Source: Paraburkholderia oxyphila NBRC 105797
GTDB taxonomy: Bacteria; Pseudomonadota; Gammaproteobacteria; Burkholderiales; Burkholderiaceae
NCBI RefSeq assembly: GCF_000685075.1
Contig: NZ_BAYD01000023.1
Coordinates: forward strand, 55,892 to 119,891
Length of the DNA stretch: 64,000 nt
Direction: 5' to 3'
The position numbers and the translations under genes were made by a program. Positions 35,346-43,093 of the stretch are shown here, piece by piece. Each line of letters opens with the position of its first letter. The stretch's first letter is position 1. A model generated the notes under the pieces. That model ran no database searches, had not been told where the DNA came from, and saw nothing but the letters and a program-made list of their open reading frames with translations.

Positions 35346-37247
35346 ATGACGCCGCGCAAGAGCGCCAATGCTGCCCCTTCGGGACCTGCCGGCGGCGCGC
35401 CAGACTCGTCTGGTTCCACGCAGATCGACTATTTGCCCCGCGGGTGGAAGTGGACGGCTATCGGGCTCGCGATAGTGTTCAATGTCGGCTGTGCTTGCTG
35501 GATTTTCTTCCGAATCCATCACTTGTGCAGCGGACACGACTCGTGCTGGAACACCCTCTTTTTCGATCCCCTGCCTTCGGAAAGCGCGGCGGAGGTATCC
35601 GTTACGCCGATGTACTCGGGAACGCGGTTTCCCTTATGGGTCACGTCGCTGCGGGAAGAAGCCGGTACGGGCGTATTCCTGTGGAAAGGCATGTTGCTGG
35701 CGATTGCGGTGACTGTGCTCACGGGCATCGAATTTCTTATTTTCCGTGTCAGAGGCGATGCGAGGCACCGCAGCGAGCAGGCCGCGGACGCTGGGCACGA
35801 CGAGAAGCCGGAGCAGGGCGAGACGCAGGAGCAAGACGAACAAGGCGAGGCGAAGCGCGAAAGCAAAATCGCCGGGTTTTTCCATTGGCTTGGCAAGTGC
35901 TTCGAGGCCAAGGGCGGGCTATTTTTATTTTGCTTGAGTTTCCTGCCCGCCGCGCTGTTCTTTGCCGCAATGATATTGGACGGCGAGCAGGACGCCGCGG
36001 TCTTCGCCATGGCGCTCGCGGCGATCTTCGTTGCGGCCGAGCACTATAGCTCGCTCGAGCGGCAGAAGGGCATTGCGAGCGAGCAGCGCAAGGACCTCAG
36101 GAGCCAGTTGACCTACCTGAACGATTTGAATGCCCAGTTGAGAACCAACGTCCGAAGCATCGTCTCCGCGCTCGGCAAGAGTCCTGCGCAGGAGGAAATG
36201 TACCGGCTATACAGCCTCCTGCCAGAAGAGAAAAAGAAGGACGACGGCAAAAGAAAGCCTCCCGAGGAGCCTGCAGCCGAGCCGGATGGCGCGGAGGAGG
36301 GCACGCCCGCGGGTGCTCCGGCCGCGGCGGTGCCGGACCAGACCGGGACATCGCAAAACCGGCAGGCGAAGGAGGAAGAGGAACCGGAGTTGACACAGTC
36401 GGACCGGCGCATTTACGCCATCTTCCGCGAATGCTTCGTGGACCCTGTATGGTGGAACGAGGGAAGAGACAAGCGCCAATGGGACACATTCCTCGAAATC
36501 ACGCCGGCCAGCGGGCACATGACGCTTGCCCACGCACTGATGAAAGGCAACCGGAGGCGAGTCACGATCGTCGTTCCTTATGGATTCAGAAGAAAGTCGG
36601 GTGATGACATTTCGTTCCAGAATTTCATCGGCCTGATGTGGCATTGCGTTTTGTTTGAAAAAACGGCCGAGCGGATGATCGCAAAAGATGCCCTGAATAA
36701 AGCCACATCATCCCATATCGGTGCGCCCAACCCGAGCGCCGGCGGCGCGCAACAGGACGATGCCAACGACGCCATCGAGCTGCGCATCTCGATGGCCGAT
36801 ACCGCACTCTGGCTTCATGTCGTCGACCGCGATGTTCACCAGATCGTGGATCAGCCGGACGAGGAAATCATGGTCCGCAATCTCAGTCTCAACATCAATG
36901 AACGTGCCATGCCGCTGGCGCAGTGGGCAAAGCGCGAGATCGAGCAGCTCGCCAGTTATGGGCCGGGTGCCGAGGAATTCCTGTGCGTCGCATTGTGCAA
37001 CGCGTTTCCAGACTTATTCAATGACAATCGGCTTGACGAGGGCATGGCCGGGGCGATACTGCGTTCCAGCAGCCTGAAGATGGAATCGTGGCTCAGTCAG
37101 GAGCCGAATGGCCGGGAAAGCCGCGAACGCGGATGCGTGAGGTTGCTGATGGATTTTGCCGAGATGCTCTACGCCAGGCAGAACGGGAAAAAGCCCGACG
37201 CGACAACCCGATTGTCTACCCGCATTTTTAGTGGCGAGCTGGAATAA
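35346..37247 (+). CDS. Unrecognised four-helix membrane protein with large cytoplasmic domain
   Basis: A 633-residue protein; ATG 35346 follows TTGGAGGAGG. Predicted helices lie near residues 35-55, 110-132, 180-202 and 206-226; between helices 2 and 3 is a very acidic Gln/Glu stretch. After helix 4 comes a coiled-coil-like segment (QRKDLRSQLTYLNDLNAQL, about 240-275), a charged Glu/Lys/Pro linker, and a C-terminal domain of about 310 residues with a hydrophobic strand RRVTIVVPYG and FIGLMWHCVLFEKTAERM. No known family recognised. Its stop overlaps the start of the next gene (TAATG), so the two products are coupled and may form a complex. Confidence 0.7.
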   Translation: MTPRKSANAAPSGPAGGAPDSSGSTQIDYLPRGWKWTAIGLAIVFNVGCACWIFFRIHHLCSGHDSCWNTLFFDPLPSESAAEVSVTPMYSGTRFPLWVTSLREEAGTGVFLWKGMLLAIAVTVLTGIEFLIFRVRGDARHRSEQAADAGHDEKPEQGETQEQDEQGEAKRESKIAGFFHWLGKCFEAKGGLFLFCLSFLPAALFFAAMILDGEQDAAVFAMALAAIFVAAEHYSSLERQKGIASEQRKDLRSQLTYLNDLNAQLRTNVRSIVSALGKSPAQEEMYRLYSLLPEEKKKDDGKRKPPEEPAAEPDGAEEGTPAGAPAAAVPDQTGTSQNRQAKEEEEPELTQSDRRIYAIFRECFVDPVWWNEGRDKRQWDTFLEITPASGHMTLAHALMKGNRRRVTIVVPYGFRRKSGDDISFQNFIGLMWHCVLFEKTAERMIAKDALNKATSSHIGAPNPSAGGAQQDDANDAIELRISMADTALWLHVVDRDVHQIVDQPDEEIMVRNLSLNINERAMPLAQWAKREIEQLASYGPGAEEFLCVALCNAFPDLFNDNRLDEGMAGAILRSSSLKMESWLSQEPNGRESRERGCVRLLMDFAEMLYARQNGKKPDATTRLSTRIFSGELE

Positions 37248-38458
37248 TGAGCACCGCGGACGATTTCCTGGACGCATTCGAGGCTATGGCGCCGGATGTC
37301 CTTGCGGCGTGCAAGCAGTGCTTCGAGTCGAGGAACGATCTGCGGGACGCGTCGCAAGGTGTCTCGTCGGAGGTTCGATCGCAACAGGACGAGAATCTGG
37401 AGCCACGACTGGCGGCGCTGAGCAACTTTGTGAAAGCCGCGCTGCCGCACATTAACCGCGAGCAATTCTGGCAAGTCGAAAAAAGTCATCTCCTGCCGGA
37501 AAAAGTCAAACCAGCGATCGCTGGCTCCATGACGGTCGAGCACCAGAACGAGTGCTATGTGGAGCTGCTGACCGGGGCATGGCTTGGGCTCTACTTCCTG
37601 GGCGTACCCGACGGGCGGCCGTGGAGCGTCGTGCGCCACTGGGCGGAACATCAGGGCGGAGGTCTGCCGAATGGCGCCTGCGTGTCAAAGGCGATTGGGG
37701 ACATCGTGAGGGACGCGTTCCGGGCACACAGGGATGCCGCTGCGGGGCGAGGTGGAAAGCCCGGGGACCTGCTGATCCACTCGTTCTTGCCGATGGTCGT
37801 TTTTCCGGAGCTCGTCATTGCCGCGAGCGAATACGACAAAGGCGACGGCGCGGCGAAGATTCCAGTCTGTTTTCATCACGTCGCGCGCGAGTATGAAGTG
37901 CTTCAGTTTCGCCGCTACGCGAATGGCGGATATCCCTATGTCTATTCGGTCCCGGCGCGGTTCGTTTACGGCTATCTGAAACAGCGAGTCGACAATCCAC
38001 CCGATGGCAAGCCGGTCGATTTCCGTACGGCCTACAACGCATTGTGCGACGACCTGCGCGGTCGTTTGCAGGACGGTTGCCCCATTCGGGAAGCGGAAAA
38101 GGCGCAACAACGGATCGTCGTGCTGAGCTACGACCGTGCGCCGGCATGCTTCATCAACGACCACACGGGCCTGTTCACATTCGAGGCGATCGACGCCTGG
38201 GACGCGTCGCCAGCCGTTCCGCTGCCGGCGTCATACATGCGCGAGGACCGTCGCAAGCGCTATGCAGCGAGGCTCAAAAACCCGCCAGACCCGAAACCCG
38301 AAATGAATCTGCTGCTCGACAGGCAACAGTGCAAGGACCGCCACGACATGATCTTCGCGGAGATCATGAAAGGCCATGGAGGCCGGCAAGCGGCTTCAGG
38401 CACGCAGGCTTCGGGCATGCCGCCCGCTGCCGTCAGGCCGCCGGTTCGGGACGAGTAA
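37247..38458 (+). CDS. Unrecognised soluble protein coupled to the membrane protein
   Basis: A 403-residue protein whose ATG shares a base with the upstream stop (TAATG), implying translational coupling. No signal peptide or membrane helix. Residues 1-90 are helical and acidic; the middle contains WLGLYFLGVPDGRPWSVVRHW and FLPMVVFPELVIAASEYD; near 235-250 there is FRRYANGGYPYVYSVPARF. The last 40 residues are disordered. No family recognised. Together with the membrane protein it forms a two-gene cassette next to a two-component system. Confidence 0.7.
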   Translation: MSTADDFLDAFEAMAPDVLAACKQCFESRNDLRDASQGVSSEVRSQQDENLEPRLAALSNFVKAALPHINREQFWQVEKSHLLPEKVKPAIAGSMTVEHQNECYVELLTGAWLGLYFLGVPDGRPWSVVRHWAEHQGGGLPNGACVSKAIGDIVRDAFRAHRDAAAGRGGKPGDLLIHSFLPMVVFPELVIAASEYDKGDGAAKIPVCFHHVAREYEVLQFRRYANGGYPYVYSVPARFVYGYLKQRVDNPPDGKPVDFRTAYNALCDDLRGRLQDGCPIREAEKAQQRIVVLSYDRAPACFINDHTGLFTFEAIDAWDASPAVPLPASYMREDRRKRYAARLKNPPDPKPEMNLLLDRQQCKDRHDMIFAEIMKGHGGRQAASGTQASGMPPAAVRPPVRDE

Positions 38459-38504
38459 GCGGCAGCCGCTGTCTGCCGCGCACCGTGCCCGCAAATCTTC
38501 GAAG

Positions 38505-38528
38505 AAAAAAAGCCCGCACACGGCGGGC
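38505..38528 (-). terminator. Rho-independent terminator (minus strand)
   Basis: GCCCGC-N5-GCGGGC stem followed on the minus strand by seven T (A-run at 38505-38511 on the plus strand). It ends the leftward membrane-protein transcript from 39192 or the candidate small RNA. The hairpin sequence is nearly identical to the plus-strand terminator at 63914. Confidence 0.7.
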
Positions 38529-38600
38529 AAATGGTTCGAGGAGACAAGAGGAGTGCGGAGCTATCCTCAGCAACGATTATGGGCGGGCCGCTGACTCTCG
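38505..38600 (-). ncRNA. Candidate small RNA with CTCCTC motifs
   Basis: Read on the minus strand, this intergenic region contains CTCCTC twice (GCACTCCTCTTGTCTCCTCG) and ends in a strong terminator at 38505-38528. CTCCTC is complementary to ribosome binding sites, a common regulatory-RNA loop sequence. A TTGACG at 38635-38630 could be a -35 element, but the -10 is weak. The 5' end is an estimate. A second copy of the same layout is at 63600. Confidence 0.35.
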
Positions 38601-38673
38601 CCTACCTATCCGTTTGGACAGGGGGATTCCGTCAAGTCCATCACACGAAGGTTTACGCCACCGAGCGCGATTG

Positions 38674-39192
38674 CTACGGACGCTCTGACGACGAGGGCAA
38701 CGGACCGAAAAACATCGCCTTGAGGCGGCCTTTGCCCAGCGCCCGTGCGAGTTCTGCAATCACGCAGTAGTTGAAGATCAACGTGAGCAGCAGGATTTGC
38801 ACGGCCCAGAAGCGCGGCCAGCTGATATGGGCGAGCAGGGCGTGATTGGCGGCGGCCAGACTGTGCGCCTCCTTCCAGTAGTCGTAGAGCTCTTCCAGAT
38901 AGTGGATCACGAGCGCGACCAGCGTGTACATCAGCGTCTTCCAGGCGACGTTCCAGACCAGCGGCTTGTCGGGAAAGCGATTGATGAAGGGCAGCATGTC
39001 CGCAAGCAGCACGGACTTTCCAAGGATGAGCGAGGCGAGCAGGATCGAAGCCGTCGTGGGCAGTGCGACACCGGTCTCCTTGACCATCAGCGCGCGTATC
39101 AATGCGACGATATGAAGGATGACGAAGAAAAAGATCGTCGGCGGCAGCACCTTCTTGAATTCTTCCTTCACTTTTTCCGTGAACTTGCTCAT
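38674..39192 (-). CDS. Small integral membrane protein, unknown function
   Basis: A 172-residue protein; ATG 39192 follows GGAGGG, preferred over an upstream start at 39252. After a charged helix (MSKFTEKVKEEFKKVLPP) there are four predicted membrane helices (about 22-40, 52-72, 92-112 and 140-160). VIHYLEELYDYWKEA lies between helices 3 and 4. No family assigned. It is downstream of the Asn-rich and DUF2092 genes on the same strand with about 110 bases between, so may be in their transcript. Confidence 0.7.
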   Translation of the reverse strand: MSKFTEKVKEEFKKVLPPTIFFFVILHIVALIRALMVKETGVALPTTASILLASLILGKSVLLADMLPFINRFPDKPLVWNVAWKTLMYTLVALVIHYLEELYDYWKEAHSLAAANHALLAHISWPRFWAVQILLLTLIFNYCVIAELARALGKGRLKAMFFGPLPSSSERP

Positions 39193-39301
39193 GGTGCCCT
39201 CCAGTGATCGGCGATATTCGCAAACGCGCCGCTGCCGCGGGCAGTGGCCCACGGCAGCGGCGCTCGCCAGCCCGGTGCGCGGGTGGCAATGGGGGAGGAG
39301 A

Positions 39302-39787
39302 TCAGTAGGGCGCGTTGACCACGATGTACTGCGACCCCTGTGGCTGGTACCAGGTGCTGCCGCATTGCTGGTACATCATGCCGCGGTAGTTCACCGGCAC
39401 GCAGTTCGACGGCACCGACCGGACGATGGAGCCCACCACCGCCGATGTGACGGCCACGGTGGCCGTGACGGCGGCGGCCGTGGCGACCGGGTGATAGTCG
39501 TTGTCCCAGCCGCCGTGGTTGTCGACGTTCACGTTGACGTTGCGGTTGGTGTTGATGTTGGCGTTGCGGTTGACGTTGTTGACGCTCGTGCTCCGGACAT
39601 TGTTCGTGCGGGCGTCGGCGCGCGTGTTGTTGATCTGCGCGCGGCCACCGCCGCCACCGCCGCCGCCGCGCTGGAAATTGCCGCCGCCGCGTCCCGCGTT
39701 GGCAAGCGGCGGGACGGCAAGGGTCATGCAGGCCACGACAGCCGCGACGATGAGACGGGTGGGAATGTGCCTGATGGCGTTCTTCAT
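39302..39787 (-). CDS. Exported Gly/Asn-rich repeat protein
   Basis: A 161-residue protein with a signal peptide (RLIVAAVVACMTLAVPPLANA) starting at ATG 39787, 4 bases after the DUF2092 stop. The mature N-terminus is Gly-rich (GRGGGNFQRGGGGGGGG), followed by an Asn repeat zone (NNVNRNANINTNRNVNVNV), a hydrophobic Ala/Val/Thr helix, and a C-terminal domain with a Cys pair (NCVPVNYRGMMYQQCG). DUF2092 proteins are often followed by such small proteins in my recall. Role unknown, probably in the envelope. Confidence 0.75.
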   Translation of the reverse strand: MKNAIRHIPTRLIVAAVVACMTLAVPPLANAGRGGGNFQRGGGGGGGGRAQINNTRADARTNNVRSTSVNNVNRNANINTNRNVNVNVDNHGGWDNDYHPVATAAAVTATVAVTSAVVGSIVRSVPSNCVPVNYRGMMYQQCGSTWYQPQGSQYIVVNAPY

Positions 39788-39791
39788 GGGC

Positions 39792-40565
39792 CTACCCCTT
39801 GTTCGTGACAGGAACGAATTCGATCTTCTTCGCACCCGCCGGCGGCCGGAATGTGAATTCGGAATCGTTGAAGCCAGCATGCGTCGACCAGTCGAGAATC
39901 GACACGGACTGCGGCCGCGCGTCGTCATCGCGCCGCGTGATCACGATCTTGTGCGGCAGCGGATTCGCGCCGGTGCTGATCCAGATTTGCCAGTCGAGAT
40001 CCTTCTGGCGGTACGCATAGTGATCGCACAGCGTCGAGCCGATATAGTCCTGGCCGGCATACATGGCCGATTCGAACTGGTCGGTTGGCGCGTTGGGCGT
40101 GCCCCAGACGAACAGGTCGGCCAGCGGGAATTCCATGCCGTATTTATCGCGCAGCCTGTCGATCAAGGTGGCGATCGTGCCGTCGAGCGGCACCGTCGAG
40201 TAGTACTTTTGCGCCGGCGTATAGAGCGTGACTTCCTTGCCGTTGAAGATGATTTCGCGCTCGCTGCGCGAGCTCGACAGGACCGTGCGAATCTTGTACG
40301 GGCGATCGACGTCGAGCTTGGCCGTCGCGGTGTGCTGCAGTTTCTGGCCGTCTTCCAGCACGCGCTCGCCGGTGACTTCGGTCGTGACGCTAAAACGTTT
40401 CAGTGTCTGCAGGTAAGCGCCCATCTTCTGCAGCGCGGCGACCGCTGCGGGATCGACCGGATTGGTGGCGGCGCTCGCCGCAACCGGTGCCGATGCCTGC
40501 GCGAAGACATGCGGCGTGACCAGTGTCGCGGCCAGCATGAGCATGCATGAAACCCTTCTCTTCAT
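39792..40565 (-). CDS. DUF2092-family exported protein
   Basis: A 257-residue periplasmic protein of the DUF2092 (outer-membrane-lipoprotein-sorting-like) type. Among clustered ATGs, 40565 has GGAG at ideal spacing. Signal peptide to about residue 22 (CMLMLAATLVTPHVFAQA). The body has the half-barrel pattern of this group: GAYLQTLKRFSVTTEVTGERVLEDGQ, FNGKEVTLYTPAQKYYST, and RVVITRR-like strands before WSTHAGFNDSEFTF. It precedes the Asn-rich protein by 4 bases. Fold resembles LolA-type lipid carriers, but no substrate is known. Confidence 0.85.
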   Translation of the reverse strand: MKRRVSCMLMLAATLVTPHVFAQASAPVAASAATNPVDPAAVAALQKMGAYLQTLKRFSVTTEVTGERVLEDGQKLQHTATAKLDVDRPYKIRTVLSSSRSEREIIFNGKEVTLYTPAQKYYSTVPLDGTIATLIDRLRDKYGMEFPLADLFVWGTPNAPTDQFESAMYAGQDYIGSTLCDHYAYRQKDLDWQIWISTGANPLPHKIVITRRDDDARPQSVSILDWSTHAGFNDSEFTFRPPAGAKKIEFVPVTNKG

Positions 40566-40879
40566 CATATTCTCCATGCGTGTGAACGAGTGGCTTCAAC
40601 AACGCGAACGCGCCGTCGCGGCACGCGCGTAGCGGTGTTGGGCAGCGCAGTTTCAGTGCGTAATGTAATGGTCGCTATCGGTAAAGGGAAGGTTTCTGCC
40701 CGATATTGCCCAAAGGGGAAATGAGCTTGCCCCAAACCCCTATGGAAAGGCTTGCGTTTCATTCGCATTGGATTGCGCATGTTGGCGATTGCCCGAAGGT
40801 GAAGACGTATTTCCCCGTTTCCCTATGGTGCCGCGTATCCATCTGCTCAACACTCGTCAAATAGCCAGGTGGGCAGCGC
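40566..40879. other. Divergent promoter region with the shared repeat element
   Basis: A 314-base intergenic region between the leftward DUF2092 gene and the rightward receiver gene. It contains shared element copy A (40705-40745) in rightward orientation. No clear sigma70 pair was found. Confidence 0.5.
40705..40745 (+). promoter_or_regulatory. Shared operator copy A (TTGCCC-N15-TTGCCC)
   Basis: TTGCCC at 40706-40711 and again at 40727-40732, start-to-start 21 bp. The first is followed by AAAGGGG, making a dyad with TTGCCC; the second is followed by CAAACCCCTATGG. The copy points toward the receiver-domain gene 135 bases away. The same arrangement recurs upstream of three other genes (56803, 57433, 60708). 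Confidence 0.65.
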
Positions 40880-41251
40880 ATGGACGAGCAGCGGCAATTC
40901 ATCGTGATAGTGGAGGACGATTACAGCCTGCGGCGCGCAGTCGAGCGCTTGCTCCGGCTGTCGGGCTTTCGCACGCGATCGTTCTACAGCGCCGAGGATC
41001 CCCATGTTTTCGAGTGGGCGTCGGCCGCGCGCTGCCTCGTCATCGACGTGCAACTGCCGGGCCTTTCGGGACCGGCGTTCTATGGAACTTTGCATGCGCC
41101 ACGGCCACCCGCCGTATTCATGACGGCCCACGAAGGGGTGCGTACACGTCTTGCCATCGAGAGCGCCGGGGGGCACACGCTGCTGACCAAACCGTTCCTT
41201 GGCGACGCGCTGATCGAAGAAGTGATGAAGGCGATGAGCGGTCCGCCCTGA
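40880..41251 (+). CDS. Stand-alone response-regulator receiver domain
   Basis: A 123-residue protein that is only a receiver: acidic pair IVEDDYSLRR, phospho-Asp in CLVIDVQLPGLSG near residue 56, Thr in VFMTAHEG and the conserved Lys in LLTKPFLG. There is no output domain. It most resembles the receiver of FixJ-type regulators. It could act as a phosphate sink or connector for the sensor kinase at 46138, or be a shortened regulator. Its own gene carries the shared operator upstream. Confidence 0.85.
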   Translation: MDEQRQFIVIVEDDYSLRRAVERLLRLSGFRTRSFYSAEDPHVFEWASAARCLVIDVQLPGLSGPAFYGTLHAPRPPAVFMTAHEGVRTRLAIESAGGHTLLTKPFLGDALIEEVMKAMSGPP

Positions 41252-41323
41252 ACATCGATGTCATGCATGCATTCAAGACGGTAACAACCCGGCATTAATT
41301 CGAACGATACCAAGGGGAAAAAC

Positions 41324-41637
41324 ATGAAGACTGAATCACGCTGGTGGCGGCTTGCCAGGCTGTCGCAACCGTGCCGCAGATATTCGACCTCTGGCAGGAT
41401 CCTCAGGAACGCTACGATATCTACATGAACAACTTCACGGAGCACACCTGGACGATTCCGGCATTCGCGGGCGCGATCAAGGATCTCATGACGACGTACG
41501 TGCAGTATCCGCCTCGCAAGGCGCAAAGCGAGGCGTACTCGGGACCGATCACGCTCTCGCAATATGAGCGCTTCCAGTACGTTCGCGATCAGCTCAGCAA
41601 GAATGGCTTCAACATTCCCATGCCGAGCGGCAACTGA
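41324..41637 (+). pseudogene. Arylsulfatase remnant (both ends, core deleted)
   Basis: The start is intact: AAGGGGAAAAAC before ATG 41324, then MKTESRWWRLA. Within a dozen codons the frame breaks, and in another frame, from about 41357, the C-terminus of a bacterial arylsulfatase appears: AVATVPQIFDLWQDPQERYDIYMNNFTEHTW through to NGFNIPMPSGN and the stop at 41637. About 450 codons with the formylglycine site are missing. The functional gene would have hydrolysed sulfate esters, matching the alkylsulfatase at 54662 that shares the promoter element. Confidence 0.75.
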
Positions 41638-41748
41638 CGGACTGGGCCGTAGCGAATAGCGCTAACGGTGCGGACGACTGGCGGTGTCGCCCGGGCGGCA
41701 CGCCGGTTGTCCGCATTGTCTTTTGTGTCGTTCTCAATAAACGGATTC

Positions 41749-42837
41749 ATGATGCGTGACAGTCAATCCAATGCACGCTCGCGAGGTGCGTTGCTGCGCC
41801 TTGCAGCTATCGCGGCAAGCGCCTGTCTGGCGCTTGGCGCTTGCGCGAGCCACGAGCCGGCCGCTACCACGCAAGCCATGCCGCCGGCCGCGGCCAGCAC
41901 ACCGGTTGCGGCAGCCTTGCCCTCGTGGGAGGACAGCGCCGCGCGCGCCGCCATTCTCAAGTTCGTGGGCGAAGTGATGCAAGAGGGCGCGCCCACCTAC
42001 GTGCCGCCCGAAGCGCGCATTGCCGTGTTCGACAACGACGGCACGCTCTGGAGCGAGCAGCCGATGCCGTTCCAGGTGCTGTTCATGATCGACCAGCTCA
42101 AGGCGGCCGCGCCCCATCATCCGGAATGGCAGCGCAATCCGGCCTTCAAGGCATTGATGGCGCATGACAACGCCGCGCTCGCGAAAAATCAGAATGCACT
42201 GCTGCAACTGCTCGAAACGGCCAACAGCGGCATGAGCACCGACGAGTACGACCAGTCGATCCGCTCATGGCTCGCGAGCGCGAAGCATCCCACCCTTGGC
42301 CGGCCTTATACGGATCTCGTCTATCAGCCGCAACTCGAACTGCTCGACCTGCTGAGAGCGAACGGCTTCACGATCTGGATCGTGTCCGGCGGGACGGCGG
42401 AATTCATGCGTGTCTGGGCGACCGAAGCCTACGGCGTTCCGGCGGAGCACATGGTGGGCACCGAAGAGAAACTGAAGTACGAGATGCGCGACGGCAAGCC
42501 GGTGCTGATCCGCGAACCGGGTATCGATTTCGTCGACGACAAGGCCGGCAAGCCCGTGGGCATTTTCCGCGCGATCGGCAAACGGCCGATTCTCGCTTTC
42601 GGCAATTCCGACGGCGATCGCGAGATGCTCGAATACACGACGGGAGGCCCCGGGCCTTCGCTCGGGCTGCTGCTGCATCACGACGATGCGGCGCGAGAAT
42701 TTGCCTACGACCGCAACGCGGGGTCGGCGCGGCTCGACAAGGCATGGGATGAAGCGCAGGCACGCGGCTGGGTGATCGTCAGCATGAAGCAGGACTGGAA
42801 GAGCGTTTATCCCGCGCACAAGGCGAATGGGCAGTAA
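41749..42837 (+). CDS. HAD-family phosphatase lipoprotein
   Basis: A 362-residue exported protein. The N-terminus has a lipoprotein signal ending ALGAC (lipobox), so it is likely membrane-tethered in the periplasm. HAD motif 1 is FDNDGTLWSEQ near residue 92; motif 2 is IVSGGTAE near 222; motif 3/4 are in KPVGIFRAIGKRPILAFGNSDGDREML. The start could be either of two adjacent ATGs (41749 or 41752); no strong ribosome site is visible. Such proteins are phosphoserine-phosphatase-like; the substrate is unknown. Same strand as the arylsulfatase remnant. Confidence 0.88.
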   Translation: MMRDSQSNARSRGALLRLAAIAASACLALGACASHEPAATTQAMPPAAASTPVAAALPSWEDSAARAAILKFVGEVMQEGAPTYVPPEARIAVFDNDGTLWSEQPMPFQVLFMIDQLKAAAPHHPEWQRNPAFKALMAHDNAALAKNQNALLQLLETANSGMSTDEYDQSIRSWLASAKHPTLGRPYTDLVYQPQLELLDLLRANGFTIWIVSGGTAEFMRVWATEAYGVPAEHMVGTEEKLKYEMRDGKPVLIREPGIDFVDDKAGKPVGIFRAIGKRPILAFGNSDGDREMLEYTTGGPGPSLGLLLHHDDAAREFAYDRNAGSARLDKAWDEAQARGWVIVSMKQDWKSVYPAHKANGQ

Positions 42838-43093
42838 TCGCGGAGCGCGAACCCAGGGTACGATGGACGCCCATGGCGGACCATGCCCTGGGGCGTGCAT
42901 CCGTAACGAGAAAGCTGGGGACATGAAATGCGCGAAAGTGCTGAAACGGCGGTTGAGGTACCTGTTACCTTCTTGGCGCCCGCGCAAAAGGGCCGCTTCC
43001 ACGCGATGGCCAAGCCGATCGGCTCCACGTGCAATAGCAATCCGGCTGCCCGGCCGTCGCGAAGCGGTGGCCGGGCAGCCGTTTCTGCTCGCA

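Noticed and set aside
41281..41340. CCAAGGGGAAA as a further copy of the TTGCCC element
   Set aside because: It is the ribosome binding site of the arylsulfatase remnant; neither TTGCCC repeat is present.
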